Source: Bacteroidia bacterium | Lineage (GTDB): Bacteria; Bacteroidota; Bacteroidia; Bacteroidales; Prolixibacteraceae | DNA: 15,997 bases | Assembly: GCA_025358395.1 (NCBI GenBank) | Contig: JANYJT010000188.1 | Location: forward strand, 1 to 15,997 | Direction: 5' to 3' | Translations under genes and position numbers: made by a program | In this document: in pieces, positions 7,739 to 14,168 of the stretch | How positions within the stretch are numbered: the first letter of the stretch is position 1 | Layout: each line of letters starts with the position of its first letter | Notes under the pieces: model-generated | Told to the model about the DNA's origin: nothing | The model's database searches: none | What the model saw: the letters and a program-made list of their open reading frames with translations, nothing else

Positions 7739-8136
7739 GTTATTATACATCTCCTACAAAACCATCCAAAATGTTTTTAGATGCACTATCGGGTGGCGGT
7801 TCTAACCATATGGAGTGTGGTTTTTGTGGCCGGGAACATTATTGTCCTAACTCGGTTTCCGAAGACTATGAGAGTTTTTTGCAGGAAGCATTAAAGAAAC
7901 AACAAAAATATCCTAGTAGAGTAATAATGCATTATGATGTGGATTGTGTAATGTCTAAAGATGTAGGGAACATTGCTATTGTGTTAGATTGTCCGTGTAA
8001 TGGCTTATCCTTCTATGAAGATCAAATTTGGGAATCTAGACATCAGATTAAAAACTACATAGTTTCGAGGATAGCACAAGAAGAACAATGGGGTAAAGAA
8101 CAGAAGGTGATAGACAAACTAAAGGGTATAAAATGA
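7735..8136 (+). CDS. Cys-rich, probably zinc-binding hypothetical protein
   Basis: The 133-residue protein begins at TTG (7735), overlapping the DHH stop by four bases. The next in-frame ATG, at 7771, would shorten it by 12 residues but keep the cysteines. It has a CGFCGREHYC cluster (C28, C31, H35, C37) and a second pair in DCPCN (C86, C88), together enough to hold one or two zinc ions. The segment after the second pair, LSFYEDQIWESR, leads into a charged C-terminal helix. Proteins with a Cys cluster plus a YEDxIW segment occur in other phages, as far as I recall, without assigned function. Nucleic-acid or protein binding is a reasonable guess, not shown. Confidence 0.65.
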   Translation: MSYYTSPTKPSKMFLDALSGGGSNHMECGFCGREHYCPNSVSEDYESFLQEALKKQQKYPSRVIMHYDVDCVMSKDVGNIAIVLDCPCNGLSFYEDQIWESRHQIKNYIVSRIAQEEQWGKEQKVIDKLKGIK

Positions 8137-8432
8137 CTAAAAAGAAACTATATGTAATAGATACTATTTCTACTTTTAGACATCGGTATGTTATTGAAGC
8201 CGACGCTCTGGAACATGCATATGATGAAGTAACGATGATAGATTCTGGTTACGAAGACGATATGTTCAATTCTGTATCACAGAAACATCTCGGTGAAACA
8301 ATCGTCGATGGTAGAAAAATATCTAAGAAAGAATTTAAGAAAATGCTTAAAAAGTTAGCCGAAGATAACGACGAAGAATGCTCGCATTGGATGGGCAATG
8401 ACCTTATTCGTGTTATTGATTATGATAGATAA
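8133..8432 (+). CDS. Hypothetical phage protein
   Basis: This 99-residue protein starts with two short beta strands around STFRHRYVIEADALEHAYDEV. This strand-helix pattern recurs in many small phage and plasmid proteins in which an alanine-rich helix follows a VIEA strand. The second half is helical, very rich in Lys and Glu, and ends in an ECSHWMGNDLIRVIDYDR tail. No catalytic motif is visible. AAAGGG (8121-8126) precedes the ATG, which overlaps the upstream stop (ATGA). Confidence 0.65.
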   Translation: MTKKKLYVIDTISTFRHRYVIEADALEHAYDEVTMIDSGYEDDMFNSVSQKHLGETIVDGRKISKKEFKKMLKKLAEDNDEECSHWMGNDLIRVIDYDR

Positions 8433-8607
8433 AGATGCAGAGGCCGATCTTATTATAGAAAGGTTGAAGTATACACAACAAGAGATTATTCAGATGGCCG
8501 TGGAGCAAGCAATGTATGACGAAATAGAAAAAGAAAATGACCAGGAAATATTGAGACAACTCCAGCAAGAATATGATAATGAGCGTTGGTACAAAGAAAA
8601 TAACTAA
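8422..8607 (+). CDS. Small acidic helical hypothetical protein
   Basis: From the ATG at 8422 the product has 61 residues, almost entirely helical and charged (rich in Glu, Gln, Asp), and may form a coiled coil from about residue 15 to 55. The frame also has an ATG at 8398, which would add eight mostly hydrophobic residues and overlap the upstream gene by 35 bases. Neither start has a good ribosome site. I prefer 8422 because the overlap is only 11 bases. The function is unknown. Confidence 0.5.
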   Translation: MIDKDAEADLIIERLKYTQQEIIQMAVEQAMYDEIEKENDQEILRQLQQEYDNERWYKENN

Positions 8608-8610
8608 TAC

Positions 8611-8868
8611 ATGACAAAACTAAAAGAAATACCCGAACACAAAGATATTTTAGGACAAGAATTAAAAGAAGGCGACTATGTAGCTGTTTCTGATAGTAAT
8701 AGATTGTATATCTGTTGTATAAAAAAGATCACACCAAAACAACTCAGGGTATTACCTGTACAATATTCCAGAAAAGATAATGGATTGCTCAAATACCCTT
8801 CCGAAACAATTTTATTGTCTGATCCAGACGCACTCGTATACATACTTAAATACTCAGGAACAAGATGA
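8611..8868 (+). CDS. Small beta-rich hypothetical protein
   Basis: This 85-residue protein has an N-terminal KDILGQELKEGDYVAV segment that looks like the start of a small SH3-like or KOW-like beta barrel: a glycine turn followed by GDYV, then strands RLYICCIKKI and LRVLPVQY. Similar short barrels are common in T4-like genomes without known function. Three bases separate it from the upstream stop, and it overlaps the oxidoreductase gene by four (ATGA), so it may be translated with the sugar cassette. Confidence 0.6.
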   Translation: MTKLKEIPEHKDILGQELKEGDYVAVSDSNRLYICCIKKITPKQLRVLPVQYSRKDNGLLKYPSETILLSDPDALVYILKYSGTR

Positions 8869-9731
8869 AAGCATTATTAGCAGGATTTGGCGGGATAGGT
8901 GCAAATGTATATTATCCCGAATTACAAAAGTTAGGATATGAGGTAGAGGTGTTGGATATAGCTACACCTCTAGCAACATACAAAAATATTTCCGAAATAA
9001 CTAAAGCATATGACTTAGCAGTAGTTTGCACACCGAACTTTACACACGGTCCTATCGCAGAAAGATTAGCCGAACTCGGTACGAAACACATTTTTATCGA
9101 TAAACCCGGTTTATCAGACTCGTGGGAGTGGAATCGACTAAGATTTAAATATACAGGAACATTTTTTCACTTGGTTAAAAATAATCTATACCGGGATAAC
9201 TACGGAGAGGTGTTGGATTTACTGAAGACAAAGGATGTGATAGGTGTAGATATCAACTGGATTAACGATAATCGCATCCCTAATCCCGGTAGTTGGTTCA
9301 CAACCAAAGCGAGAGCATTCGGTGGTATTTCGAGAGATCTTATGCCACATTTGTATTGTTTTGCTGTTAAGTTGTTTGGTGAAGACATATTAAAGAGAAC
9401 CATCTTTAAGCAACACAGTTATCAACGATGGAATATGAATACTATATCATCGACAGACTATGGGACAGTCAACATAGGTGGCATATATAATGTAGATGAT
9501 GTGGCATTGGCGCTGGCTACAGTAAATGGTATTTCAATAAAACTATATGCATCATGGAAAGAAGGATTTGATAAACAATCCATCACTTTATACTTCCGTG
9601 ATGGTACGACATACGAATGGATATTTGGTTTATGCCCATCAGAAGCATACGGTAAGATGTTGCAAGATACAACTGACAAGTATATATTAGATTTAGAGGT
9701 ACATAAATTTTTGGAGAGATTCGATGACTAG
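8865..9731 (+). CDS. Gfo/Idh/MocA-family NAD(P)-dependent oxidoreductase
   Basis: The 288-residue protein has an N-terminal Rossmann fold with the dinucleotide loop GFGGIG (7-12), the VVCTPNFTH strand-turn (53-61) and the family's DKP motif (79-81, usually EKP), in which K80 is the expected catalytic lysine. In the C-terminal domain, FGGISRDLMPH (152-162) matches the substrate motif with D158 and the catalytic His H162. These enzymes oxidise or reduce hydroxyl and keto groups of sugars, sugar nucleotides and inositols. The protein is slightly shorter than the usual 320-390 residues. The start has AGGA upstream and overlaps the preceding gene by four bases. It overlaps the MDR gene by eight bases, so the pair probably works on one sugar pathway. 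The exact substrate is unknown. Confidence 0.82.
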   Translation: MKALLAGFGGIGANVYYPELQKLGYEVEVLDIATPLATYKNISEITKAYDLAVVCTPNFTHGPIAERLAELGTKHIFIDKPGLSDSWEWNRLRFKYTGTFFHLVKNNLYRDNYGEVLDLLKTKDVIGVDINWINDNRIPNPGSWFTTKARAFGGISRDLMPHLYCFAVKLFGEDILKRTIFKQHSYQRWNMNTISSTDYGTVNIGGIYNVDDVALALATVNGISIKLYASWKEGFDKQSITLYFRDGTTYEWIFGLCPSEAYGKMLQDTTDKYILDLEVHKFLERFDD

Positions 9732-10623
9732 ACTTTTTTATACAACAGGTAATAAGGATATTATCGAAGAAGAATGGAAGAAACCCGCACACAAGGCTAA
9801 CGAGATTGAAGTAAAATCTATCTATACAGGTGTTTGTCGTTCTGACATCGATATGTACTGTGGAACATTTCAGATGTTGCCAAAGACGATACAAGGACAC
9901 GAGAGTTTAGGTATGGTTACCAAGGTAGGTAAAGATATTTCTACCGTTAAGGAAGGCGACTATGTGGCTACACGTGGCGAACCAGCATTTGCAGACTATT
10001 ATAACTGTCCTGAGAAAATGTTTGTTAAGGTACCAGCCGCTGATCCAAAGTTTATCATAGAACCGATTGCTTGTGGCATAAACATTGCAAAAAGCATAGT
10101 CCCGACTACGAAAAGCGATATCTTATTGTTAGGGACAGGGTTCCTGGCTACTGTTGTTTACACAATCCTAAATAGATATTATGAAAACAGGGTTATTGTA
10201 GTTGGAGAAGCAAATCGGAGTTTCTGGGCAAGACAAGATAACACAGAAGTAAGACAGCTCGAAGATGTTCGAAATAAAGGTTTCGAATATGTGATAGATT
10301 TATCTGATAAACCAGAGTATCTTAACTTGAATGTATATAAAGAACGTGCTACAATAGTATTAGCAGCAGAAAAACATCCACCTGCGGTAACATCGTTTGC
10401 TCAGTTCCTTTGGAACGCGGTAGATGTAAAGTTTCCTAGTCCAAGAAACGAAACATTCTATGATGCAATGGTATTGGCAGAAGAACTTTTAAGATATGGT
10501 GATTTGGATGTAGCTGGATTGTGGACAAAGTCGTATGATAGGGAAACAGAAGTTAAACTAGCATTCGAAGAAGGGGTTAATAGACCGAAGAATTATTCTA
10601 GAGGATATATTGAATGGAAGTAA
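9724..10623 (+). CDS. Medium-chain (zinc alcohol dehydrogenase-type) oxidoreductase, shortened
   Basis: This 299-residue MDR-family protein has the catalytic-domain motifs TGVCRSD (C38 as zinc ligand) and GHE (H59, E60), then VKEGDYVA (GroES-like core). EPIACGINIA (E113) is typical of the polyol and threonine dehydrogenase branch. The cofactor loop is LLLGTGFLATVV (135-146), with Ala142 in place of the usual third glycine. The four-cysteine structural zinc lobe found in classic alcohol dehydrogenases is missing, and the protein is about 50 residues shorter than usual. Pentitol-phosphate reductases such as TarJ are also MDR proteins and offer one possible model, but this is a guess. Neighbours are the Gfo/Idh-type enzyme and a glycosyltransferase, both overlapping. 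GGAGAG at 9713-9718 supports the start. Confidence 0.78.
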   Translation: MTRLFYTTGNKDIIEEEWKKPAHKANEIEVKSIYTGVCRSDIDMYCGTFQMLPKTIQGHESLGMVTKVGKDISTVKEGDYVATRGEPAFADYYNCPEKMFVKVPAADPKFIIEPIACGINIAKSIVPTTKSDILLLGTGFLATVVYTILNRYYENRVIVVGEANRSFWARQDNTEVRQLEDVRNKGFEYVIDLSDKPEYLNLNVYKERATIVLAAEKHPPAVTSFAQFLWNAVDVKFPSPRNETFYDAMVLAEELLRYGDLDVAGLWTKSYDRETEVKLAFEEGVNRPKNYSRGYIEWK

Positions 10624-11741
10624 AACCGACAATTTGGATTTTTAGTATTGAGCCGATAGAAACACGCTATACAGGTCAATGGTACCATCATGTACCTGCT
10701 TTATTAGAGAAAGAATGCGGGCATAAATTTAATATAGTTCAAATCGACGGTGTGCAAAATAATACAATACCCACACCGGGAGCATTTTTAAATTTTTCTG
10801 ATACAAATTATTGGAAAAGTTCACAATTATGCAAATTTTTGGAACAATATAATAATAATAAAGTTAAAAAAGGCGATAAATTTCTTTTTACAGATGCATG
10901 GAATCCAGTGATCATTCAAATCAAGTATATGAGTGATTTATTAGGATTAGATTGGCAAATACATGGACTATGGCATGCAGGAAGTTGGGATAAAGAAGAC
11001 TTCCTGGGCAGGATAATTGGAAATAAGCCATGGGTTCGACACACAGAAAAGGCATTGTATTATTCGATCAACCATAATTATTTCGCTACAGACTTTCATG
11101 TAAAAATATTTATGGAAGAACTCCTTAATAATGGATTAAAATCTGAGAATCCATGGTTTGAACAAGACTGGGAAGAACGATACATAGACGGAAAAATTGT
11201 AAAAACCGGGTGGCCAATGGAATATATGGCCGATATCCTTAAGCCATATAAAAATACAGAAAAGGAAGATATCATTATTTTCCCGCACCGCATTGCACCC
11301 GAGAAACAGGTGGAAATATTTAGAGATTTAGCAGAGTCCTTACCACAATATAAATTCATAGTGTGCCAAGATAATAAGCTAACAAAACACGAGTACCATT
11401 CATTATTGGGACAATCTAAAATGGTTTTTAGTGCTAGTAAACAAGAAACCCTCGGAATTTCTATGTGTGCCGAAGGCCCTATATTGAATTCAATACCGCT
11501 ATGTCCTGATTTCTTAAGTTATAAAGAAATATATAAGAGCTATCCCGAATTCTTATATCCGAACGAGTGGATAACAGACTGGAATGCATATACTAAAAAT
11601 AAGAATAATCTTATAAACAGAATTATTCAAACAATGAATAATTTTGACAAATATGTATTATCAACGAATCAATATATAGACAACAATTACAAAGAATATT
11701 TTCACTCAGAAAAATTAGTATCTATTTTACAACAACTATAG
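10614..11741 (+). CDS. GT-B fold glycosyltransferase (GT4-like)
   Basis: The 375-residue protein has the late half of a GT-B glycosyltransferase. A strand IIIFPHRIAPEKQ (220-232) carries the R226/K231 pair that usually contacts the donor diphosphate, followed by a helix and strand (YKFIV, 246-250). Then SASKQETLGISMCAEG (273-288) resembles the GT4 E-x7-E donor loop, here E278 and E287 with one extra residue. The N-terminal domain (1-200) would bind the acceptor and is aromatic and unusual, with no close match that I recognise. It overlaps the MDR gene by ten bases, with GAGGA at 10601-10605 as ribosome site. Phage glycosyltransferases modify DNA bases, virion proteins or host surface sugars; the acceptor is unknown. 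Its last 13 codons overlap the minus-strand endonuclease. Confidence 0.72.
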   Translation: MEVKPTIWIFSIEPIETRYTGQWYHHVPALLEKECGHKFNIVQIDGVQNNTIPTPGAFLNFSDTNYWKSSQLCKFLEQYNNNKVKKGDKFLFTDAWNPVIIQIKYMSDLLGLDWQIHGLWHAGSWDKEDFLGRIIGNKPWVRHTEKALYYSINHNYFATDFHVKIFMEELLNNGLKSENPWFEQDWEERYIDGKIVKTGWPMEYMADILKPYKNTEKEDIIIFPHRIAPEKQVEIFRDLAESLPQYKFIVCQDNKLTKHEYHSLLGQSKMVFSASKQETLGISMCAEGPILNSIPLCPDFLSYKEIYKSYPEFLYPNEWITDWNAYTKNKNNLINRIIQTMNNFDKYVLSTNQYIDNNYKEYFHSEKLVSILQQL

Positions 11742-12736
11742 AATTTATATTTATTGGATTTTCCATTTGTATTAGCGGTATAATAAATCATATCCTTCGA
11801 TATGCTTTTATTTTTTACAAACCATTGTATGGGATATGTTAATACAGATCCGTCATAAAATTTTATTCTATAAAATACAGGAATTCCCCTGTACCATATA
11901 TCCCGATCGCATAAGTTTAATTCGTCTGTGGTCATATTTCGTATTTCTGCCACGTTTCCCCCATTTAATCTAAATACAGGATAATATATCGATTTTGGAT
12001 TACCCAATAACCATCCCTCTTTAAGATAAAGATCTACATCACAAGATTTTATTGACTTACATGTATAAGGAGCCTGTCTATAAATCTTAATTCGGCCAGC
12101 ATTATCTGTGTTCTTATTACCTAATTTCCACCCTACAGGGATAGTATTGCCTTTTATAATCAATCGTGTTTCTTCTGTTTTATCATTATATATCCATTTT
12201 GTATTAGTAGTTGTACCACCCGGTCGCCCCTGTTCCCAACCTACAGGTATATCCTCTAAAGATTTGAATTTTTTCTGTTTATTAGTTAATATATTATACG
12301 CAACTACTGTACCTTTTTGTTTTTTATCGGGGCCTCGCACACCTCTTTCAAATCCAGGCAGAAGTGGTGTAGAATTCTTTAATAATAATTTTTCATTAGT
12401 TTCTGAATTATAATACCACGAATATGATCCAGGCGCGCGAAGAATACCTTTCATATTATTACTTTGATTTAAAAATCTTTCATCAGATGCAGCATTCATT
12501 TTTGTAAGAACTTTTTGTTCCCAATTTCGTGCATCTCTTTTATCAAAAAATATTTTTCTGATTTCGAATTCAAATGATTGTGATCCAAAATCTAATAATA
12601 ATTTAGCAATAATTTTGGACGATGAAAAATAAGTCACAAAAAGCTCTTCGGGAGTACATCCTTCTTTAAATCTTACCCCGTAATAAACTTGGCCAGTAGG
12701 TTTAAATTTTAATAAATAAGTATAAGGTTTCGTCAT
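11702..12736 (-). CDS. Free-standing GIY-YIG homing endonuclease-like protein with repeated C-terminal modules
   Basis: This is the only minus-strand gene, 344 residues. The N-terminal domain fits a GIY-YIG nuclease: YTYLL (5-9) and VYYGVRF (17-23) correspond to the two signature strands, with R22 nearby, and NWEQKVL (71-77) supplies the expected catalytic glutamate, E73. The C-terminal part has about four degenerate repeats of 35-39 residues starting near 107, 146, 181 and 219, each with an aromatic YN-type start and a P-G-[FW]-x-x-G or similar end (for example IPVGWEQG and IPVGWKLG). Such modules are common in phage homing endonucleases and probably bind DNA. Homing endonucleases cut unoccupied sites in related phages so that their own gene is copied in. 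Its 3' end overlaps the glycosyltransferase by 40 bases. The ribosome site is weak. Confidence 0.72.
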   Translation of the reverse strand: MTKPYTYLLKFKPTGQVYYGVRFKEGCTPEELFVTYFSSSKIIAKLLLDFGSQSFEFEIRKIFFDKRDARNWEQKVLTKMNAASDERFLNQSNNMKGILRAPGSYSWYYNSETNEKLLLKNSTPLLPGFERGVRGPDKKQKGTVVAYNILTNKQKKFKSLEDIPVGWEQGRPGGTTTNTKWIYNDKTEETRLIIKGNTIPVGWKLGNKNTDNAGRIKIYRQAPYTCKSIKSCDVDLYLKEGWLLGNPKSIYYPVFRLNGGNVAEIRNMTTDELNLCDRDIWYRGIPVFYRIKFYDGSVLTYPIQWFVKNKSISKDMIYYTANTNGKSNKYKFYSCCKIDTNFSE

Positions 12737-12765
12737 ATCAAACTCTGGGTATATGTTATAAAGAA

Positions 12766-12773
12766 TATTTATC
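12766..12773 (-). promoter_or_regulatory. Possible T4-type late promoter for the endonuclease
   Basis: Read on the minus strand, the sequence is GATAAATA, seven of eight bases of the T4 late promoter TATAAATA, about 30 bases before the endonuclease ATG. One mismatch in AT-rich DNA can arise by chance. No other convincing copy was seen in the window. Confidence 0.22.
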
Positions 12774-12791
12774 TATTTCTTTATGAAACGG

Positions 12792-12821
12792 TTTACTAAA
12801 AAGAATAAATCAATGTATAAT
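12792..12821 (+). promoter_or_regulatory. sigma70-type promoter for the 12848-15997 operon
   Basis: TTTACT (12792-12797), an 18-bp spacer and a perfect TATAAT (12816-12821) precede the ATG at 12848 by 26 bases, with AAAGGA at 12837-12842 as ribosome site. It restarts transcription downstream of the minus-strand endonuclease. The genes that follow are contiguous and probably transcribed from here. Confidence 0.6.
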
Positions 12822-12847
12822 TGCTAGAACATTACTAAAGGATTAAT

Positions 12848-13633
12848 ATGGATACATTTGAAAGAAAAGGGCACGAAGGAGTAACATTTTTCGTAGGTCC
12901 GGAGATTGAGCAGACACCTGCGTTTAATAAAAAGACACTATTTGTAGTGGGACTACAAGATACACAAGAAGTTTTAGATCAAGCAAAAACGCATAGTGTG
13001 AAACACATTTTTCTTAGTGCTAATAGATCTTTTGATTCGGTCGATATGGTTAACGGAACATACATGGTAGGTAACACACTTGCCTCTGACTGGGACAGAC
13101 AGATTCAGGTATTGCTAAGTATGGGCTTTATAGTTTCGATAGATTATCCTGCACATAAACACGCAATGGTTTTAAATATCTTAAATCCTGTTGTTTGGAA
13201 ATCCAGAAATTTTATTCCAATACTTAGCGTAGCTGTACCTCATGTTAACACTTCGAATATTAACTTAACAATCAAAATCGATGACATTAATTTTGGTGCT
13301 ACTAATCCGGGTGTATGGTGTATGAATCATCACGAAGTAACCGATAGCAACAGATTTACTGCTTGGGATGAGTATACAAATGATGTTATTATTACAACAA
13401 AACAACCAAAACAAGTGCTAAATAAACAAATAAGCGATGTAAAAAATCAAGCAGAATTAGGACTTGATCCGGATGCTAAATCACAATTAAAGCCAGATGA
13501 GGAAACGACGAGCCAAGTCATACAAAAGAGTGTTGGCACAACTATTGCTGACACGGTTGAAGCATATACGTCGGGTACTACTATCGACTCGTTATCTACC
13601 AAGGTATCGAAAGCAGTAAAGGCTAAGAAATGA
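12848..13633 (+). CDS. Hypothetical phage protein, conserved-looking core with polar tail
   Basis: I cannot assign a function to this 261-residue protein. Residues 1-183 look like a compact alpha/beta domain: VTFFVGPEIE, KKTLFVVGL, VKHIFLSANRSF, a DWDRQIQVLLSMGFIVSIDYP helix-strand unit and PILSVAVP. From about 185 to the end the protein is polar, low in aromatics and rich in Gln, Lys, Ser, Thr and Asp, so probably a flexible tail ending in basic KAVKAKK. I recall proteins with a similar FVGPEIE...TPA...KKTLFVVG start in marine T4-like phages, also unnamed. It is the first gene behind its own promoter and overlaps the next gene by four bases. Confidence 0.72.
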   Translation: MDTFERKGHEGVTFFVGPEIEQTPAFNKKTLFVVGLQDTQEVLDQAKTHSVKHIFLSANRSFDSVDMVNGTYMVGNTLASDWDRQIQVLLSMGFIVSIDYPAHKHAMVLNILNPVVWKSRNFIPILSVAVPHVNTSNINLTIKIDDINFGATNPGVWCMNHHEVTDSNRFTAWDEYTNDVIITTKQPKQVLNKQISDVKNQAELGLDPDAKSQLKPDEETTSQVIQKSVGTTIADTVEAYTSGTTIDSLSTKVSKAVKAKK

Positions 13634-13788
13634 ATCAGCCCGATCCAAAGTTGCATCAACGGATTAGCTTTGTAAAGAGCATCATTCGTATTATAGCAGG
13701 GTGTAATCTTGCGGTAGGAAATTTCTTCTTTGCCGGTACAATGCTGGTTGTAGCAGAAATATTAGGCATTATAGAAGAGGTAGTATGA
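13630..13788 (+). CDS. Small membrane protein (52 aa)
   Basis: The frame from ATG 13630 to TGA 13786-13788 encodes 52 residues. It fills the gap between two genes exactly, sharing an ATGA with each neighbour, which strongly supports it as real. A basic N-terminal part (HQRISFVKSIIR) is followed by a long hydrophobic stretch (residues about 18-48) that could form one transmembrane helix or a tight hairpin, and an acidic end (EEVV). TAAAGG at 13617-13622 serves as ribosome site. Short proteins with an xSFVKSxIRIIAG-type start and an AEILGI(I/V)EE end occur in other phages as I recall, with no known role. Membrane location in the host is inferred. Confidence 0.72.
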   Translation: MNQPDPKLHQRISFVKSIIRIIAGCNLAVGNFFFAGTMLVVAEILGIIEEVV

Positions 13789-14168
13789 TTAAACGATATA
13801 TAAATGTAAAATTCACTAAAGAAGGTATCCACAGATATCCTGCTGCATTAACCGATCCTACCTTGAAGACAGGCAGGTGGGATGATGTGTCGTTTTTAGG
13901 GCACGAACACTTTCACTATTTTTACTTTGCGGTAACTATAGAAGTATTTCAGAATAATCGTGATATAGAATTTATCCAGTTTAGACGATGGTTAGAATCA
14001 CTATATGCAGCAGACGGTACATTAGATATAGACTTCATGAGTTGCGAAATGTTAGCAGAAGCTCTTATTGACAAAATCGAGCACAAGTATCCAGGCAGAT
14101 ATATTAAGGTAGAAATATACGAGGATAATATCAATGGTGGTATATTAGAATATTTTCCAGATCAATGA
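13785..14168 (+). CDS. T-fold protein candidate, QueD/PTPS-like without the catalytic cysteine
   Basis: By eye, this 127-residue protein lines up end to end with 6-carboxytetrahydropterin synthase (QueD). HRYP (17-20) matches the early His motif. GHEHFH (39-44) takes the place of LHGH. IEFIQFRRWLESLY (61-74) matches the IIDFAELKxxF helix. MSCEMLAEALIDKI (85-98) matches PTSEVLAxxI, and IKVEIYED (107-114) matches the VxVKET strand with the substrate-binding Glu. Length fits (QueD about 120). The catalytic Cys that precedes LHGH in QueD is absent, so the activity may be lost or changed. QueD makes a precursor of 7-deazaguanines, which would fit the DpdA-like gene upstream. This is a pattern-level inference; a conserved phage protein of other function is equally possible. 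It overlaps both neighbours by four bases. Confidence 0.4.
   Translation: MIKRYINVKFTKEGIHRYPAALTDPTLKTGRWDDVSFLGHEHFHYFYFAVTIEVFQNNRDIEFIQFRRWLESLYAADGTLDIDFMSCEMLAEALIDKIEHKYPGRYIKVEIYEDNINGGILEYFPDQ

Noticed and set aside
11742..11800. Transcription terminator between the convergent glycosyltransferase and endonuclease genes
   Set aside because: No GC-rich hairpin followed by a T-run is visible on either strand at or after the overlapping ends.
12108..12413. Plus-strand open frame of 101 codons inside the endonuclease gene
   Set aside because: It lies wholly antisense to the GIY-YIG gene, whose motifs and repeats show that the minus strand codes.
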